Below are positions 1 through 7,695 of a stretch of DNA of 27,137 nucleotides, piece by piece. The notes beneath the pieces are model-generated. The model searched no databases, had not been told where the DNA came from, and saw nothing but the letters and a program-made list of their open reading frames with translations. The stretch's first letter is position 1. The number at the start of each line of letters is the position of its first letter. A program made the position numbers and the translations under genes. Source of the stretch: an uncultured Oscillospiraceae bacterium (lineage in GTDB: Bacteria > Bacillota > Clostridia > Oscillospirales > Ruminococcaceae); contig CAJUMS010000032.1 in NCBI GenBank assembly GCA_910587465.1, positions 1-27,137 of the forward strand. Direction: 5' to 3'.

Positions 1-334
1 GACGGGGCAGCTCGGGACATATCTCCTTTGAAAGCGCCGCCGCTCCCAAGTCCTGCATTATCAGCCCGTCGACGTCACATTCCGCCGCCGTCCGTATACA
101 CTGCGCGAATTCTTCAAGCTCGCTGTCATACACTAAAGTATTGAGCGTGACATACAGCTTCACTCCGCGCTTGTGACACTCCTCGACCGCCGTTTTCAGC
201 TCCTCATCGGAGAAATTCTCGGCGTTCTTTCTAGCCGAAAAGTGCTTCATTCCGACATAGACCGCGTCCGCGCCCGAGTTCAGCGCCGCCTTTAAGCTCT
301 CATAGCTCCCGCACGGGGCTAAAATCTCCTTCAT
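1..334 (-). CDS. U32 family peptidase, N-terminal part (C-terminus beyond window)
   Basis: The minus strand from the ATG at 334-332 is open to the window edge and encodes 111 residues beginning MKEILAPCGSYESLKAALNS, followed by GADAVYVGMKHFSARKNAEN. That opening (APxGxxExxxAAxxxGADAVYxG) is the hallmark of the U32 family, whose bacterial members (RlhA/TrhP type) are now mostly linked to hydroxylation of RNA bases, with older annotations as collagenases. The visible part is the start of the TIM-barrel-like half; the cysteine-rich region lies outside the window. The start codon overlaps the stop of the upstream zapA-like gene in an ATGA, so the two are translationally coupled and share its promoter. 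Family assignment is strong; the substrate cannot be told from this fragment. Confidence 0.88.
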   Translation of the reverse strand, partial: MKEILAPCGSYESLKAALNSGADAVYVGMKHFSARKNAENFSDEELKTAVEECHKRGVKLYVTLNTLVYDSELEEFAQCIRTAAECDVDGLIMQDLGAAALSKEICPELPR

Positions 335-1518
335 AACGTCAACTGCCCGTCCTCGAGCATTTCCTTTAATTGCTTGTCAAGCGAGGAATTGGTTTTCTTC
401 AGCGCCTTGTTATCCTTGGCAAGCTCGGCGTTCTTCAAAACAAACTCGTCGAGCTGCGCTTTCATTTCTTCAAGCTGACGTCGCAAGTCCTCGCTGCCGC
501 CCTCGGCTTGCTTCAAAGCCGCATTCTCGCTCTCTATCTGCGAATACTTCACTTTAAGCTCGTCATACTCGGCAAGCTGCTTTTCAAGCTCCTCGCCGGC
601 ATTATCAAGCTCGTCGTAGGCGGTCATAAGCTCCTCGTAATCCTTGGCGAGCTTTTCCATTTCAATGTTGACCTTTTGAAGCTCTGCCTTGAGACGATCC
701 TCGTTTTCGCCCGCTTTCGCCTTGTCTGAAAGCTGATCTATCTGCGTTTTGTATTCGGATATGTTCTTGGTGAGCTGTTCATTCGCGGCTTTAAGCGTTT
801 CACGCTCCTTCTCGGCAGTCTCCGCCCTGCTCTGTTCACGGTGATATGCCTCCTCGAAGTTCTCCGCCTTAGCTAACTTCTCGGAAAGACGCTTGTTTTC
901 CTCTCCGATATTGACTGCCTTGGACTGCTCCTTTTCAAGCTCGGCAATACGCTTGTCCTTTTCAGCGAGCTGTTTCTTGTTCTCCTCGAGCTTGGCGGAA
1001 TTATCCTTGACGGAAACGGAAAGCTGATCGTTCTTTTTCGCGAGACTGTCCGCGTTTTTCTTCACATTCTCCAGTTCCTTTTTCAGAGCAGCGCATTCTG
1101 CAACCTTGGCATTCGCCTCCTTGAGCGTTTCGGCTAATTGCTCGTTCTTTCCTTCCAGCTCCGAGAACCGCTTGGATAGCTTGTCCAGATCGTCCTTTGT
1201 CCTTTTGAGCGACAGATTTTCTTCCTTAAGTGATCTATTCTCGGCTTGTGCGGACTTTGCCGCCTCCTCGCCTATCTTAAGCCTGTTGACCTCCGCGGCA
1301 AGCGACGCGCACTGTGCTTTCAGCTCGGCGATCTCGTTGGTGCAGTCCAGCGCGGTGAACACCGCCGCATCCTCTTTGCCCCAGTCCGAACCGTTCTGAC
1401 AATATTCCTCTATACGCCGTTCAACGTCCTTAGCCGCCTCGATAAGCAAGCCCGAATTGTCGGTAACAAGTCTGTAATTCTTCCCGCAAACGGTTATGGT
1501 TATCTTCTCGTTAAGCAT
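331..1518 (-). CDS. zapA: ZapA-like cell division protein with a very long coiled coil
   Basis: 395 residues. Residues 1 to about 70 (ITITVCGKNYRLVTDNSGLL, then AAKDVERRIEEY and a second helix) match the ZapA fold, which binds FtsZ and stabilises the Z ring in the cytoplasm. From about residue 60 to the end the protein is an almost uninterrupted Lys/Glu/Ala/Leu coiled coil. Ordinary ZapA proteins are about 85-120 residues, so some 280 residues are added. It starts with ATG; the gene is read from a clear sigma-A promoter about 110 bases upstream and is coupled to the U32 gene by an ATGA overlap. A ZapA-U32 neighbourhood is common in Clostridia. The tail may make it a spacer or scaffold, which is inference. 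Confidence is high for the N-terminal domain and moderate for a direct FtsZ role. Confidence 0.8.
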   Translation of the reverse strand: MLNEKITITVCGKNYRLVTDNSGLLIEAAKDVERRIEEYCQNGSDWGKEDAAVFTALDCTNEIAELKAQCASLAAEVNRLKIGEEAAKSAQAENRSLKEENLSLKRTKDDLDKLSKRFSELEGKNEQLAETLKEANAKVAECAALKKELENVKKNADSLAKKNDQLSVSVKDNSAKLEENKKQLAEKDKRIAELEKEQSKAVNIGEENKRLSEKLAKAENFEEAYHREQSRAETAEKERETLKAANEQLTKNISEYKTQIDQLSDKAKAGENEDRLKAELQKVNIEMEKLAKDYEELMTAYDELDNAGEELEKQLAEYDELKVKYSQIESENAALKQAEGGSEDLRRQLEEMKAQLDEFVLKNAELAKDNKALKKTNSSLDKQLKEMLEDGQLTL

Positions 1519-1544
1519 TTGAGAACATTCCTTTCAATTTTTTA

Positions 1545-1599
1545 GAACTTGTTTACATAGCCAGAAAGACAAGCTCTGATCGGCTATGCGGACATGTTC
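1545..1599 (-). promoter_or_regulatory. Long stem-loop in the zapA leader
   Basis: On the minus strand 1599-1582 and 1562-1545 pair as an 18/18-base imperfect stem (GAAC, TGT and CATAGCC blocks all pair) around a 19-base loop. It lies between the promoter and the ribosome site. No U-run follows, so it is not a normal terminator; it may protect the mRNA or control translation. Confidence 0.5.
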
Positions 1600-1626
1600 T
1601 TACGCGGATATACTCCCACACAATAT

Positions 1627-1655
1627 ATTATATAACAAATTCATTTAATTTGCAA
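1627..1655 (-). promoter_or_regulatory. Sigma-A promoter of zapA-U32
   Basis: Minus strand: -35 TTGCAA (1655-1650), 17-base spacer, -10 TATAAT (1632-1627). Transcription would start near 1620, giving a leader of about 100 bases. Confidence 0.8.
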
Positions 1656-1703
1656 GTAGTTTGTTAAATATTAACAAAAATTCACATTGCCGGCATTGCA
1701 TGA

Positions 1704-1736
1704 GCAAAAGAAATCGCCGCTCTTTCGGGCGGCGGT
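1704..1736 (-). terminator. Rho-independent terminator of citrate synthase
   Basis: Minus strand: CGCCGC (1734-1729), 8-base loop, GCGGCG (1720-1715), then ATTTCTTTTG. It lies just after the citrate synthase stop. Confidence 0.75.
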
Positions 1737-1747
1737 CGTACATAATT

Positions 1748-3085
1748 TTATGTGTTGCTTTCACACTTTTGCATTACGCTCATATACGCGGGACGGATTA
1801 TCTTGCCTGCGGTGGAAAGCTCCTCAATACGGTGAGCGCTCCATCCCACTATTCTCGCGATTGCAAAGATAGCCGTAAACAGCTCGTTCGGTATCCCGAG
1901 CATATCATACACAAATCCGCTGTAAAAGTCAACGTTTGGACTTACGCCCTTCATTATCTTGCGCTTCTGCGCAATGAGCTTGGGCGCTGCCTCCTCTATG
2001 TACTTGTACAGCAACAGGTCGTCCTCACGGTGCTTCGCGACCGCAAGCTTTTCGACATAACCTCTGAAAATGCGCTCGCGCGGGTCGGACAGCGAATATA
2101 CCGCGTGACCCATACCGTAGATAAGTCCCTTTCGATCGAATGCCTCGCCCGCAAGTATCTTCCCAAGATAATCGCTTACCTCATAATAGTCCTTAAGATC
2201 CTTTACGTTCTCGCGAATATTGTCCATCATCTCCATGACCTTGATATTCGCGCCGCCGTGCTTGGGTCCCTTCAGCGACGACATCGCCGCCGCGATAGTC
2301 GAATAAGTATCCGAGCCCGAGGACGTTACAACGCGCGTGGTAAATGTGGAGTTATTACCGCCGCCATGCTCCATATGCAGCAGCAGCGCGACATCAAGAA
2401 CCTTAGCCTCAAGCGGCGTATAGCTCTTGTCGGGACGGAGCATCATCAGCAGGTTTTCCGCTGTTGAAAGCTCAGGATCGGGACGGTGTATATACATACT
2501 TTCGTCGTTCTCGTAATGATTGTACGCATGATAAGCGTAAGCCGCAAGCATGGGGAAACGCGCGATCAGCATTATGCACTGATACAAGCTGTCGGAGATC
2601 AAGCCCGAAAGCGAAGTGCTGTCGTAAGAAGCGAGCGTGAGAATACTTCTTGTCATTGAGTTCATGATATCCTTGCTGGGCGCTTTCATAATAACGTCGC
2701 GAGTGAAGTTTGTCGGCAGGCAGCGGCACTCGCCGAGTATCCTGCGGAACTCCTCGTTCTCCTCCTCGGTGGGCATCTCGCCGAATATCAGCAGGTATGC
2801 GGTGCGCTCGAAGCCGTAACCGTTCTCACCGCACATATTTACGAGATCCTTAACGTTATAGCCTCTGTACCAAAGCTCGCCGTCGCATGGCGTCTCCACG
2901 CCGTCGACCTGCTTAAACGAGACCATCTTTGAAATAGTGGTGAGACCCGTAAGTACGCCCTTGCCGTTTATGTCGCGCAGACCTCTGTTTACGCCGTACT
3001 TGCTGTACAGCTCATCTGATATCGTGTCATTTTTTGCGCATAGCTCCTGCTTCTTTTCCGCGTAGTCTTTAACGATATTGTTCAT
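1748..3085 (-). CDS. gltA: Citrate synthase
   Basis: 445 residues, the usual size for the bacterial enzyme that condenses acetyl-CoA and oxaloacetate to citrate. The active-site elements are all present: His240 in LLHMEHGGGNNSTF, His276 in LKGPKHGGANIK, His327 in IYGMGHAVY and Asp386 in SPNVDFYSG, plus the C-terminal GWSAHRIEE. The N-terminus (about 30 residues before the first conserved block) is slightly long, as in many clostridial forms. It starts with ATG behind AGGAGG at the proper distance, has its own sigma-A promoter and terminator, and is monocistronic. No aconitase or isocitrate dehydrogenase lies beside it, so it probably feeds glutamate synthesis through an incomplete TCA branch (inference). 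2-Methylcitrate synthase is the alternative; nothing nearby supports it. Confidence 0.95.
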   Translation of the reverse strand: MNNIVKDYAEKKQELCAKNDTISDELYSKYGVNRGLRDINGKGVLTGLTTISKMVSFKQVDGVETPCDGELWYRGYNVKDLVNMCGENGYGFERTAYLLIFGEMPTEEENEEFRRILGECRCLPTNFTRDVIMKAPSKDIMNSMTRSILTLASYDSTSLSGLISDSLYQCIMLIARFPMLAAYAYHAYNHYENDESMYIHRPDPELSTAENLLMMLRPDKSYTPLEAKVLDVALLLHMEHGGGNNSTFTTRVVTSSGSDTYSTIAAAMSSLKGPKHGGANIKVMEMMDNIRENVKDLKDYYEVSDYLGKILAGEAFDRKGLIYGMGHAVYSLSDPRERIFRGYVEKLAVAKHREDDLLLYKYIEEAAPKLIAQKRKIMKGVSPNVDFYSGFVYDMLGIPNELFTAIFAIARIVGWSAHRIEELSTAGKIIRPAYMSVMQKCESNT

Positions 3086-3184
3086 AAAAATTCCTCCTGT
3101 CGTGCCAAAAAAACCTTGAAATAACCTCGGTACTTCGCGGCAGGGTATTTGACAATAATATAAAGTTAGTTTCCCTTATAATAA

Positions 3185-3213
3185 ATTATAGCACATTTGT
3201 GGTAAAAAATCAA
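3185..3213 (-). promoter_or_regulatory. Sigma-A promoter of citrate synthase
   Basis: Minus strand: -35 TTGATT (3213-3208), 17-base spacer, -10 TATAAT (3190-3185). The leader is about 95 bases. The 3086-3390 gap holds only this promoter and the divergent dnaD promoter. Confidence 0.8.
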
Positions 3214-3329
3214 GCGCACGGGGAAATTTTCACAAATCTATCATAAATCAAGTAAACCATTTTACTGTATTTTATAAAGCCGCACTAAATTCTAATTTAA
3301 CAGTATTGCAATAAAACCCCAATACCCTC

Positions 3330-3358
3330 TTGAAAAAAAATCAAAAATGTGGTATAAT
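3330..3358 (+). promoter_or_regulatory. Sigma-A promoter of dnaD-dnaC-pfk
   Basis: -35 TTGAAA (3330-3335), 17-base spacer, -10 TATAAT (3353-3358), about 30 bases before the dnaD start. Confidence 0.8.
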
Positions 3359-3390
3359 AATAAGAAAATTTACTGAAAATCGGTGATGTA

Positions 3391-4383
3391 ATGAAATATT
3401 CTTTGAACGCGGGCGAATGGAACAGCGTTTTCGCCGTTCCGTCAAGCGTTGTTGACAAATATTTGAAGCTCGCGGGCGGCAATTCACTGAAACTGCTGCT
3501 GTTTTTGCTGCGGCACGGTGGCGAGGAATTCTCTGAGGAAAGGCTGAATTCGGAGCTTGGCTTCAAGGAACGCGGGGAGTTGGAGGACGCGGCTCTGTTC
3601 TGGATACAGCGCGGTATCATCCGCTTTGACAATGGTGCGGACAGCGGTCTCGTCTCAGCCGCCGAAATCCGCGATACAACGGTCACGGTCGCCGAAACTC
3701 CCGCGGACAAGCCTAAAGCGCGTCCCACCGTCAAACCTGTCTACGTGTCTTCGGGGGAAGTCGCGGGCAGGATCGCCTCCGATAAGGAGATCGAAATGCT
3801 GTTCGCGGAGGCGGAACGTTTGTACGCTCACCCTCTCCGCCAGCGTGAAAATCAGCTCGTCATTTCGCTTATCGACCATTACGGACTTCCAGTCGGAGTT
3901 GCGCTTATGCTTCTCAACTACTGCTTCAAGGTCGATAAGACCTCGCCGAGCTACATACAGACTGTCGCGGCGGATTGGTCGGAGGAGGATATAAATACTA
4001 TCGAGCTCGCCAACGCGCGTATTCTCTCGCTTGAAAAGCAAAATGGCGTTGAGGGGCGTCTGCGTGAGGCAATGGAGATGACGACAAAGCTGTCCGTAAA
4101 AATGCGCCGCTATATCAAAACATGGACAGACTGGGGTTTTGACGAAAAAATGATAATGCTCGCCTACGAAAAAACTATTGATCAGATCAAGGAGTGGAAA
4201 CCCGAATACGCCAACAAGATACTCGAAAGCTGGAAAAGCGAGGGAATAAGCTCCCCCGATGCCGTTGAACAGGCGGCGCAGCAAAGAAAACAGACCGTCA
4301 TGGCGGGAACGAATTCAAAATCCTCGTTTAACATGAATAACGAGATGAATAAGATAATAAATCGCTATAAAAGTGAAAATTGA
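3391..4383 (+). CDS. dnaD: DnaD-domain replication initiation/primosome protein
   Basis: 330 residues. The N-terminal ~100 residues form a winged-helix-like region (SLKLLLFLLRHGGEEFSEER, then LNSELGF, ELEDAALFWIQRGII). Residues about 130-210 form a helical DnaB/DnaD-like domain, and residues about 245-295 (WGFDEKMIMLAYEKT, IKEWKPEYANKILESWKSEGI) carry the typical C-terminal DnaD motif with its WKxxGI-like ending. DnaD/DnaB proteins of Firmicutes remodel DNA at oriC and restart sites and help load the replicative helicase. It is followed after 8 bases by the helicase loader dnaC, which fits that role. The start ATG is preceded by GGTGATGTA, a modest ribosome site. Family is certain; whether it plays the DnaD or DnaB role cannot be told. 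Confidence 0.88.
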   Translation: MKYSLNAGEWNSVFAVPSSVVDKYLKLAGGNSLKLLLFLLRHGGEEFSEERLNSELGFKERGELEDAALFWIQRGIIRFDNGADSGLVSAAEIRDTTVTVAETPADKPKARPTVKPVYVSSGEVAGRIASDKEIEMLFAEAERLYAHPLRQRENQLVISLIDHYGLPVGVALMLLNYCFKVDKTSPSYIQTVAADWSEEDINTIELANARILSLEKQNGVEGRLREAMEMTTKLSVKMRRYIKTWTDWGFDEKMIMLAYEKTIDQIKEWKPEYANKILESWKSEGISSPDAVEQAAQQRKQTVMAGTNSKSSFNMNNEMNKIINRYKSEN

Positions 4384-4391
4384 GGTGAATA

Positions 4392-5372
4392 ATGGCTTTA
4401 GACAAGAGATATTTTGAGATTGCGCAAAAGCGGCTCTCCAACCGCCGAATGGCTAACAAGCAGATCGAGGATAACCGCCGTCTGGAAATACACCAAAGGA
4501 TACCGAAGTACTGCGAAATGGAGTGTCGGCTCGCCGATACGATGACGAAAATAGTTGCCACTGTCGCCTCAAAAGCACCCGATTCGGACGAACAGGTAAA
4601 GGCGGCAATCAGGAGCAATCTTGCGCTCCAGCATGAAATGGAGGGACTGCTGACAGAAAGCGGCTATCCCGGGGATTATCTCGCGCCGATCTTCACCTGC
4701 CAGAAATGCAAGGACACGGGGACATACAACGGCGAGTGGTGCGACTGCTTCAATAAGATACTGAACACCGTTGCGGCAGAAGATCTGAACTCACACTCCC
4801 CCCTCAAGCTCAGTTCGTTCGACAGCTTTAAGCTCGACCTGTATCCCAATAAAGATGTCGACCCCGAGCTTGGCGCAACTCCATATGATGTAATGAAGGT
4901 CAATCTCGGCGAGTGCAGGAAATTCGCCGACAGCTTCAGCGGCAAGGGATACGGGTTGTTCATGATGGGCAATACGGGTCTCGGCAAGACACATCTTTCA
5001 CTTGCCGTTGCTAATAATCTTATACAAAAGGGCTACTGCGTGATATACGGTTCGGTTCCCGAATTGCTCAGACGGCTCGACAAGGAGCAGTTCAAGAACG
5101 CGAGCGGCGACACAATGGCGCTCGTCACCGAGTGCGACCTGCTTATTCTGGACGACCTCGGCGCGGAAAACAACACCGACCGTTACACTTCCCTGCTCTA
5201 CGAGATGATAAACGCGCGGCAAAGCCGTTCCATGCCGATGATAATCAATACCAATCTGGATATGACCGGCATTAAGGTGCGCTATCAGGACAGACTATGG
5301 TCACGCCTGTTCAGCATGAAGGTACTTCTCTTCTGCGGCGAGGATAACCGCCTGAAGATCAATTACAATTGA
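4392..5372 (+). CDS. dnaC: DnaC/DnaI-type helicase loader ATPase
   Basis: 326 residues. A zinc-binding cluster CxxC-x10-CxC (Cys103, 106, 117, 119) precedes the AAA+ core. Walker A is GNTGLGKT (193-200), Walker B is LLILDDLGAE (about 250-259), sensor 1 is IINTNL (about 285-290), and Arg301/Arg305 in DRLWSRLF are likely arginine-finger residues. The N-terminal 90 residues are helical and would contact the replicative helicase. It loads DnaB-type helicase onto DNA during initiation and restart. The ATG lies behind GAGGTG, 8 bases after dnaD, and the pair is the standard clostridial arrangement. It ends 27 bases before pfk. Nothing is missing. Confidence 0.92.
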   Translation: MALDKRYFEIAQKRLSNRRMANKQIEDNRRLEIHQRIPKYCEMECRLADTMTKIVATVASKAPDSDEQVKAAIRSNLALQHEMEGLLTESGYPGDYLAPIFTCQKCKDTGTYNGEWCDCFNKILNTVAAEDLNSHSPLKLSSFDSFKLDLYPNKDVDPELGATPYDVMKVNLGECRKFADSFSGKGYGLFMMGNTGLGKTHLSLAVANNLIQKGYCVIYGSVPELLRRLDKEQFKNASGDTMALVTECDLLILDDLGAENNTDRYTSLLYEMINARQSRSMPMIINTNLDMTGIKVRYQDRLWSRLFSMKVLLFCGEDNRLKINYN

Positions 5373-5399
5373 CAACGGAAATTTTTAGGAGGAATTATT

Positions 5400-6485
5400 A
5401 TGGCAAAGCTTAAAATCGGCATTCTTACAAGCGGCGGCGACTGCCCGGGACTTAACGCAACTATCCGCGGTGTTGCAAAGGCGACTTATGAGACTTTCGG
5501 CGAAGACAAGGTAGAGATCGTCGGCATTCACGACGGCTATCACGGGCTTATCCACGGCGATTACAAGGAGATGTCGCCGTCCGACTTCTCGGGTATCCTT
5601 ACAACGGGAGGCACTATCCTCGGCACAAAACGCACGCCGTACAAGATGATGCAGATAATCGAGGACGACAACGTCGACAAGGTCAAAGAGATGAAGCAGA
5701 CCTACAAAAATCTCGGGCTTGACTGCCTGTTCACGCTCGGCGGAAACGGCACTCACAAGACTGCGAATATGCTCTCCGAGGAAGGACTGAACGTAATCGG
5801 ACTGCCCAAGACCATCGACAATGATATCTACGGCACGGACGTTACCTTCGGTTTCCACACCGCCGTTGATATCGGCACGGAGGTCATTGATCGTATACAC
5901 ACCACCGCAAACTCCCACAGCCGTATCATGGTCATTGAAATAATGGGAAACAAGGCAGGTTGGCTGACACTGTACAGCGGTCTCGCGGGTGGAGCGGATA
6001 TTATCCTTATCCCCGAGATACCGTTTGATATCGACAAGGTAACCAAGGCTTGCCAGAGACGCGCGGACGCGGGCAAGGCGTTCTCTATCCTGGCGGTAGC
6101 GGAGGGCGCGTTCGACGTCGAGGAGGCAAAACTCAAGAAAAAGGAGCGCGTAAAAGCCCGCGCGGAACGCGGAGAAGTCACCGCTACAACGCGTATCGCA
6201 AAGACTATCGAGGCTAAGACCGGTCTTGAGACCAGAACGGTCGTCCCGGGGCATTTCCTCCGCGGCGGCTCACCATCGGCTTATGACAGAGTTCTAGCGA
6301 CGCAGTTTGGGGCTCATGCGGCGCGTCTGCTCAAGCAGGAGAAGTTCGGCTGCACGGTCGCGATGGTCGACGGCAAAATTACCGAAAATCCACTCGGCGA
6401 TGTTGCAATGAAAACAAAATTTGTTCCCGAGAACGACAAAATGGTAAAAACCGCAAAGGATATAGGAATATCCTTCGGCGACTGA
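5400..6485 (+). CDS. pfk: 6-phosphofructokinase (mixed PFK type, donor uncertain)
   Basis: 361 residues with the PFK signatures SGGDCPGLNATIRG (11-24), FTLGGNGTHK (111-120), LPKTIDNDIYGTD (135-147) and MGNKAGW (182-188). It phosphorylates fructose 6-phosphate in glycolysis. The two donor-determining positions are split: Gly117 (E. coli Gly104) is the ATP-type residue, but Lys137 (E. coli Gly124) is the PPi-type residue. This is the pattern of mixed-type long PFKs, where ATP use is usual but must be measured. Asn116 stands where most PFKs have the Mg-binding Asp (GGDG). The catalytic Asp140 and Asp142 in TIDND are kept. It has a strong AGGAGG site 27 bases after dnaC, so it is probably co-transcribed with it, and is followed by a strong terminator. 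Confidence 0.92.
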   Translation: MAKLKIGILTSGGDCPGLNATIRGVAKATYETFGEDKVEIVGIHDGYHGLIHGDYKEMSPSDFSGILTTGGTILGTKRTPYKMMQIIEDDNVDKVKEMKQTYKNLGLDCLFTLGGNGTHKTANMLSEEGLNVIGLPKTIDNDIYGTDVTFGFHTAVDIGTEVIDRIHTTANSHSRIMVIEIMGNKAGWLTLYSGLAGGADIILIPEIPFDIDKVTKACQRRADAGKAFSILAVAEGAFDVEEAKLKKKERVKARAERGEVTATTRIAKTIEAKTGLETRTVVPGHFLRGGSPSAYDRVLATQFGAHAARLLKQEKFGCTVAMVDGKITENPLGDVAMKTKFVPENDKMVKTAKDIGISFGD

Positions 6486-6498
6486 GCATATAATATCA

Positions 6499-6538
6499 TT
6501 GCGGCGGCACGCCTCTTGTCTGCCGCCGCAACGATTTT
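6499..6538 (+). terminator. Terminator of the dnaD-dnaC-pfk unit
   Basis: TTGCGGCGGCA (6499-6509) pairs perfectly with TGCCGCCGCAA (6521-6531) around an 11-base loop; CGATTTTAT follows. Strong stem, short U-run. Confidence 0.75.
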
Positions 6539-6568
6539 ATAATATTTAAAATTTTTTTCAAAAACCCC

Positions 6569-6597
6569 TTGACAAACTTTCCCAGATGTGATATAAT
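6569..6597 (+). promoter_or_regulatory. Consensus sigma-A promoter of tRNA-fMet
   Basis: TTGACA (6569-6574), 17-base spacer, TATAAT (6592-6597), 23 bases before the tRNA 5' end. Fully consensus, as expected for a stable RNA. Confidence 0.9.
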
Positions 6598-6620
6598 ATT
6601 ATTTGTTGATGACAACATAT

Positions 6621-6697
<77 letters not shown>

Positions 6698-6712
6698 CTA
6701 AAAAAACCTTTT

Positions 6713-6750
6713 AAAGCCTATTCTTAAGTGCTTTGAAAGGCTTTTTTATT
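6713..6750 (+). terminator. Terminator of tRNA-fMet
   Basis: AAAGCCT (6713-6719) pairs with AGGCTTT (6738-6744) around an 18-base loop and runs into TTTTATTTTATTTTC. Confidence 0.75.
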
Positions 6751-6809
6751 TTATTTTCTCTCTTTAAAAACCTTGTTAAAATATGTAAAATAGTGTTTGG
6801 TTGCGTAAA

Positions 6810-6831
6810 AATTGTAGCAGAATTGTAGCAG
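6810..6831 (+). repeat. Tandem 11-base direct repeat, AATTGTAGCAG x2
   Basis: AATTGTAGCAG at 6810-6820 and again at 6821-6831, with no spacing, 112 bases after the tRNA. Short tandem repeats of this kind can be arm-type sites of tyrosine recombinases; that reading is inference. Confidence 0.6.
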
Positions 6832-6860
6832 TGCTCTTATTTTCAAATTAATTATGTCGA

Positions 6861-6899
6861 ATGAAATTTCATCTTTAACAAGTAAAGAAGAAATTTCAT
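6861..6899. repeat. Palindrome ATGAAATTTCAT and a 10-base direct copy
   Basis: 6861-6872 is a perfect 12-base palindrome; GAAATTTCAT recurs at 6890-6899, 27 bases on. AT-rich, so chance cannot be excluded. Confidence 0.4.
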
Positions 6900-6930
6900 T
6901 ATAATTTCTTTAGTTCATTATGATATAGTG

Positions 6931-6960
6931 AAAATGCACTTTTAGGGTGCATTTTGTTAT
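6931..6960 (+). terminator. Orphan terminator-like hairpin
   Basis: AAAATGCAC (6931-6939) and GTGCATTTT (6947-6955) form a perfect 9-base stem with a 7-base loop, followed by GTTATTTTAT. No intact gene lies in front of it. Confidence 0.55.
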
Positions 6961-7044
6961 TTTATAACGTATAACGTTGATTTTCACCAAATCGCAGACA
7001 AATCTCCTTAGAAGTGTAAAAATTATCGAAAGGAGTGTACTGCA

Positions 7045-7110
7045 ATGACCAAGATTACATTATCCCATAAGCTGGGCGAGCTTCGGGTAACGCAGTCAGG
7101 AAATAAGTAA
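7045..7110 (+). CDS. Short reading frame of 21 codons, possible gene remnant
   Basis: ATG at 7045 lies 9 bases behind AAAGGAG, an excellent ribosome site, and reads MTKITLSHKLGELRVTQSGN plus K before TAA. I do not recognise the product. It may be a leader-type small protein or the 5' end of a gene whose rest has been lost; about 80 bases on there is a terminator-like hairpin (7194-7220). Confidence 0.3.
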   Translation: MTKITLSHKLGELRVTQSGNK

Positions 7111-7193
7111 AATAAATTACACAAAAAATGTCGTTGAGGTTTACCACAGAATAGTAAGAAAATTCACTAAATCCAAGTCGATTTTCCTTACTG

Positions 7194-7220
7194 ATGACCC
7201 TATCCACAAGGTCATTTTTT
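7194..7220 (+). terminator. Terminator-like hairpin
   Basis: ATGACC (7194-7199) pairs with GGTCAT (7210-7215) around a 10-base loop, then a run of six T. It would end a transcript carrying the 21-codon frame upstream. Confidence 0.5.
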
Positions 7221-7360
7221 GAGTGTATCCGAGGTATCCAAAAAGTGTACTATGCCAATACGCGATTTGGGCTTGGCTTACGCTCAGTTTTCGATTTATT
7301 TCGATGACAGGTTCACAGCATGACTGCTATTGGGGACTCCGGTTTGTCAGTCATCCCTTC

Positions 7361-7400
7361 TGTCACTTCGTGACACCTCCCCCAGTGGTGAAGACCACCC
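7361..7400. repeat. Double hairpin resembling interspersed repeats of gut Clostridia
   Basis: TGTCAC-TTC-GTGACA (7361-7375) is a perfect 6-base stem; GTGGT-GAAG-ACCAC follows within C-rich sequence. The pattern 'tcatcccttctgtca-cttcg-tgacacctccccc' recalls short dispersed palindromic repeats with a CTTCG core common in gut Clostridia; that link is from memory and only one copy is in the window. Confidence 0.35.
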
Positions 7401-7575
7401 CAACCCCGATGTTTATCCGCTTTAAGAAATCGGTGAATTAAGAAAAGCAGCAAATTTTCTCCGCTGCTATTCACTGTATATCTTGCAGCTGCGTCGGGTC
7501 GCTCCTCAGCGTTTCACTGTTTGGCTGCGTCTTTAGTATTGCATTGTTTTTAGGGTTTATTCCTGTTTACACAGT

Positions 7576-7695
7576 TTAATTTTCAGACCCAAATACTCTT
7601 AAAATATTAACCGTATTCTTTGAAGCCCAACGATTGACACAATCTCGCTGCCGCTCTGTTGATCGCTTTATTGCCTTCATTTCATCAACGATCAT
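7576..7695 (-). pseudogene. 39-codon fragment, possible remnant of a small mobile-element protein
   Basis: The minus strand reads MIVDEMKAIKRSTERQRDCV and then NRWASKNTVNI before degenerating and stopping. The N-terminal charged, Trp-containing stretch resembles the start of small ribbon-helix-helix-type proteins found on mobile elements, but there is no ribosome site and the frame stops early. Low confidence; it could be a chance frame. Confidence 0.2.

Noticed and set aside
1661..2467. 268-residue plus-strand frame
   Set aside because: It lies antisense to the citrate synthase gene, has no ribosome site and no recognisable domain; it is a shadow of the codon bias of the real gene.
3259..3273. 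15-base match ATTTTACTGTATTTT also at 12144-12158
   Set aside because: Both are AT-rich stretches near promoters; two copies only, no symmetry or shared context.
5385..6254. 289-residue minus-strand frame opposite phosphofructokinase
   Set aside because: Antisense shadow; composition follows the opposite frame and no family pattern is visible.
7223..7441. 72-residue frame in the eroded region
   Set aside because: Includes the hairpin repeat patch, no ribosome site, no family pattern; not counted as a gene.
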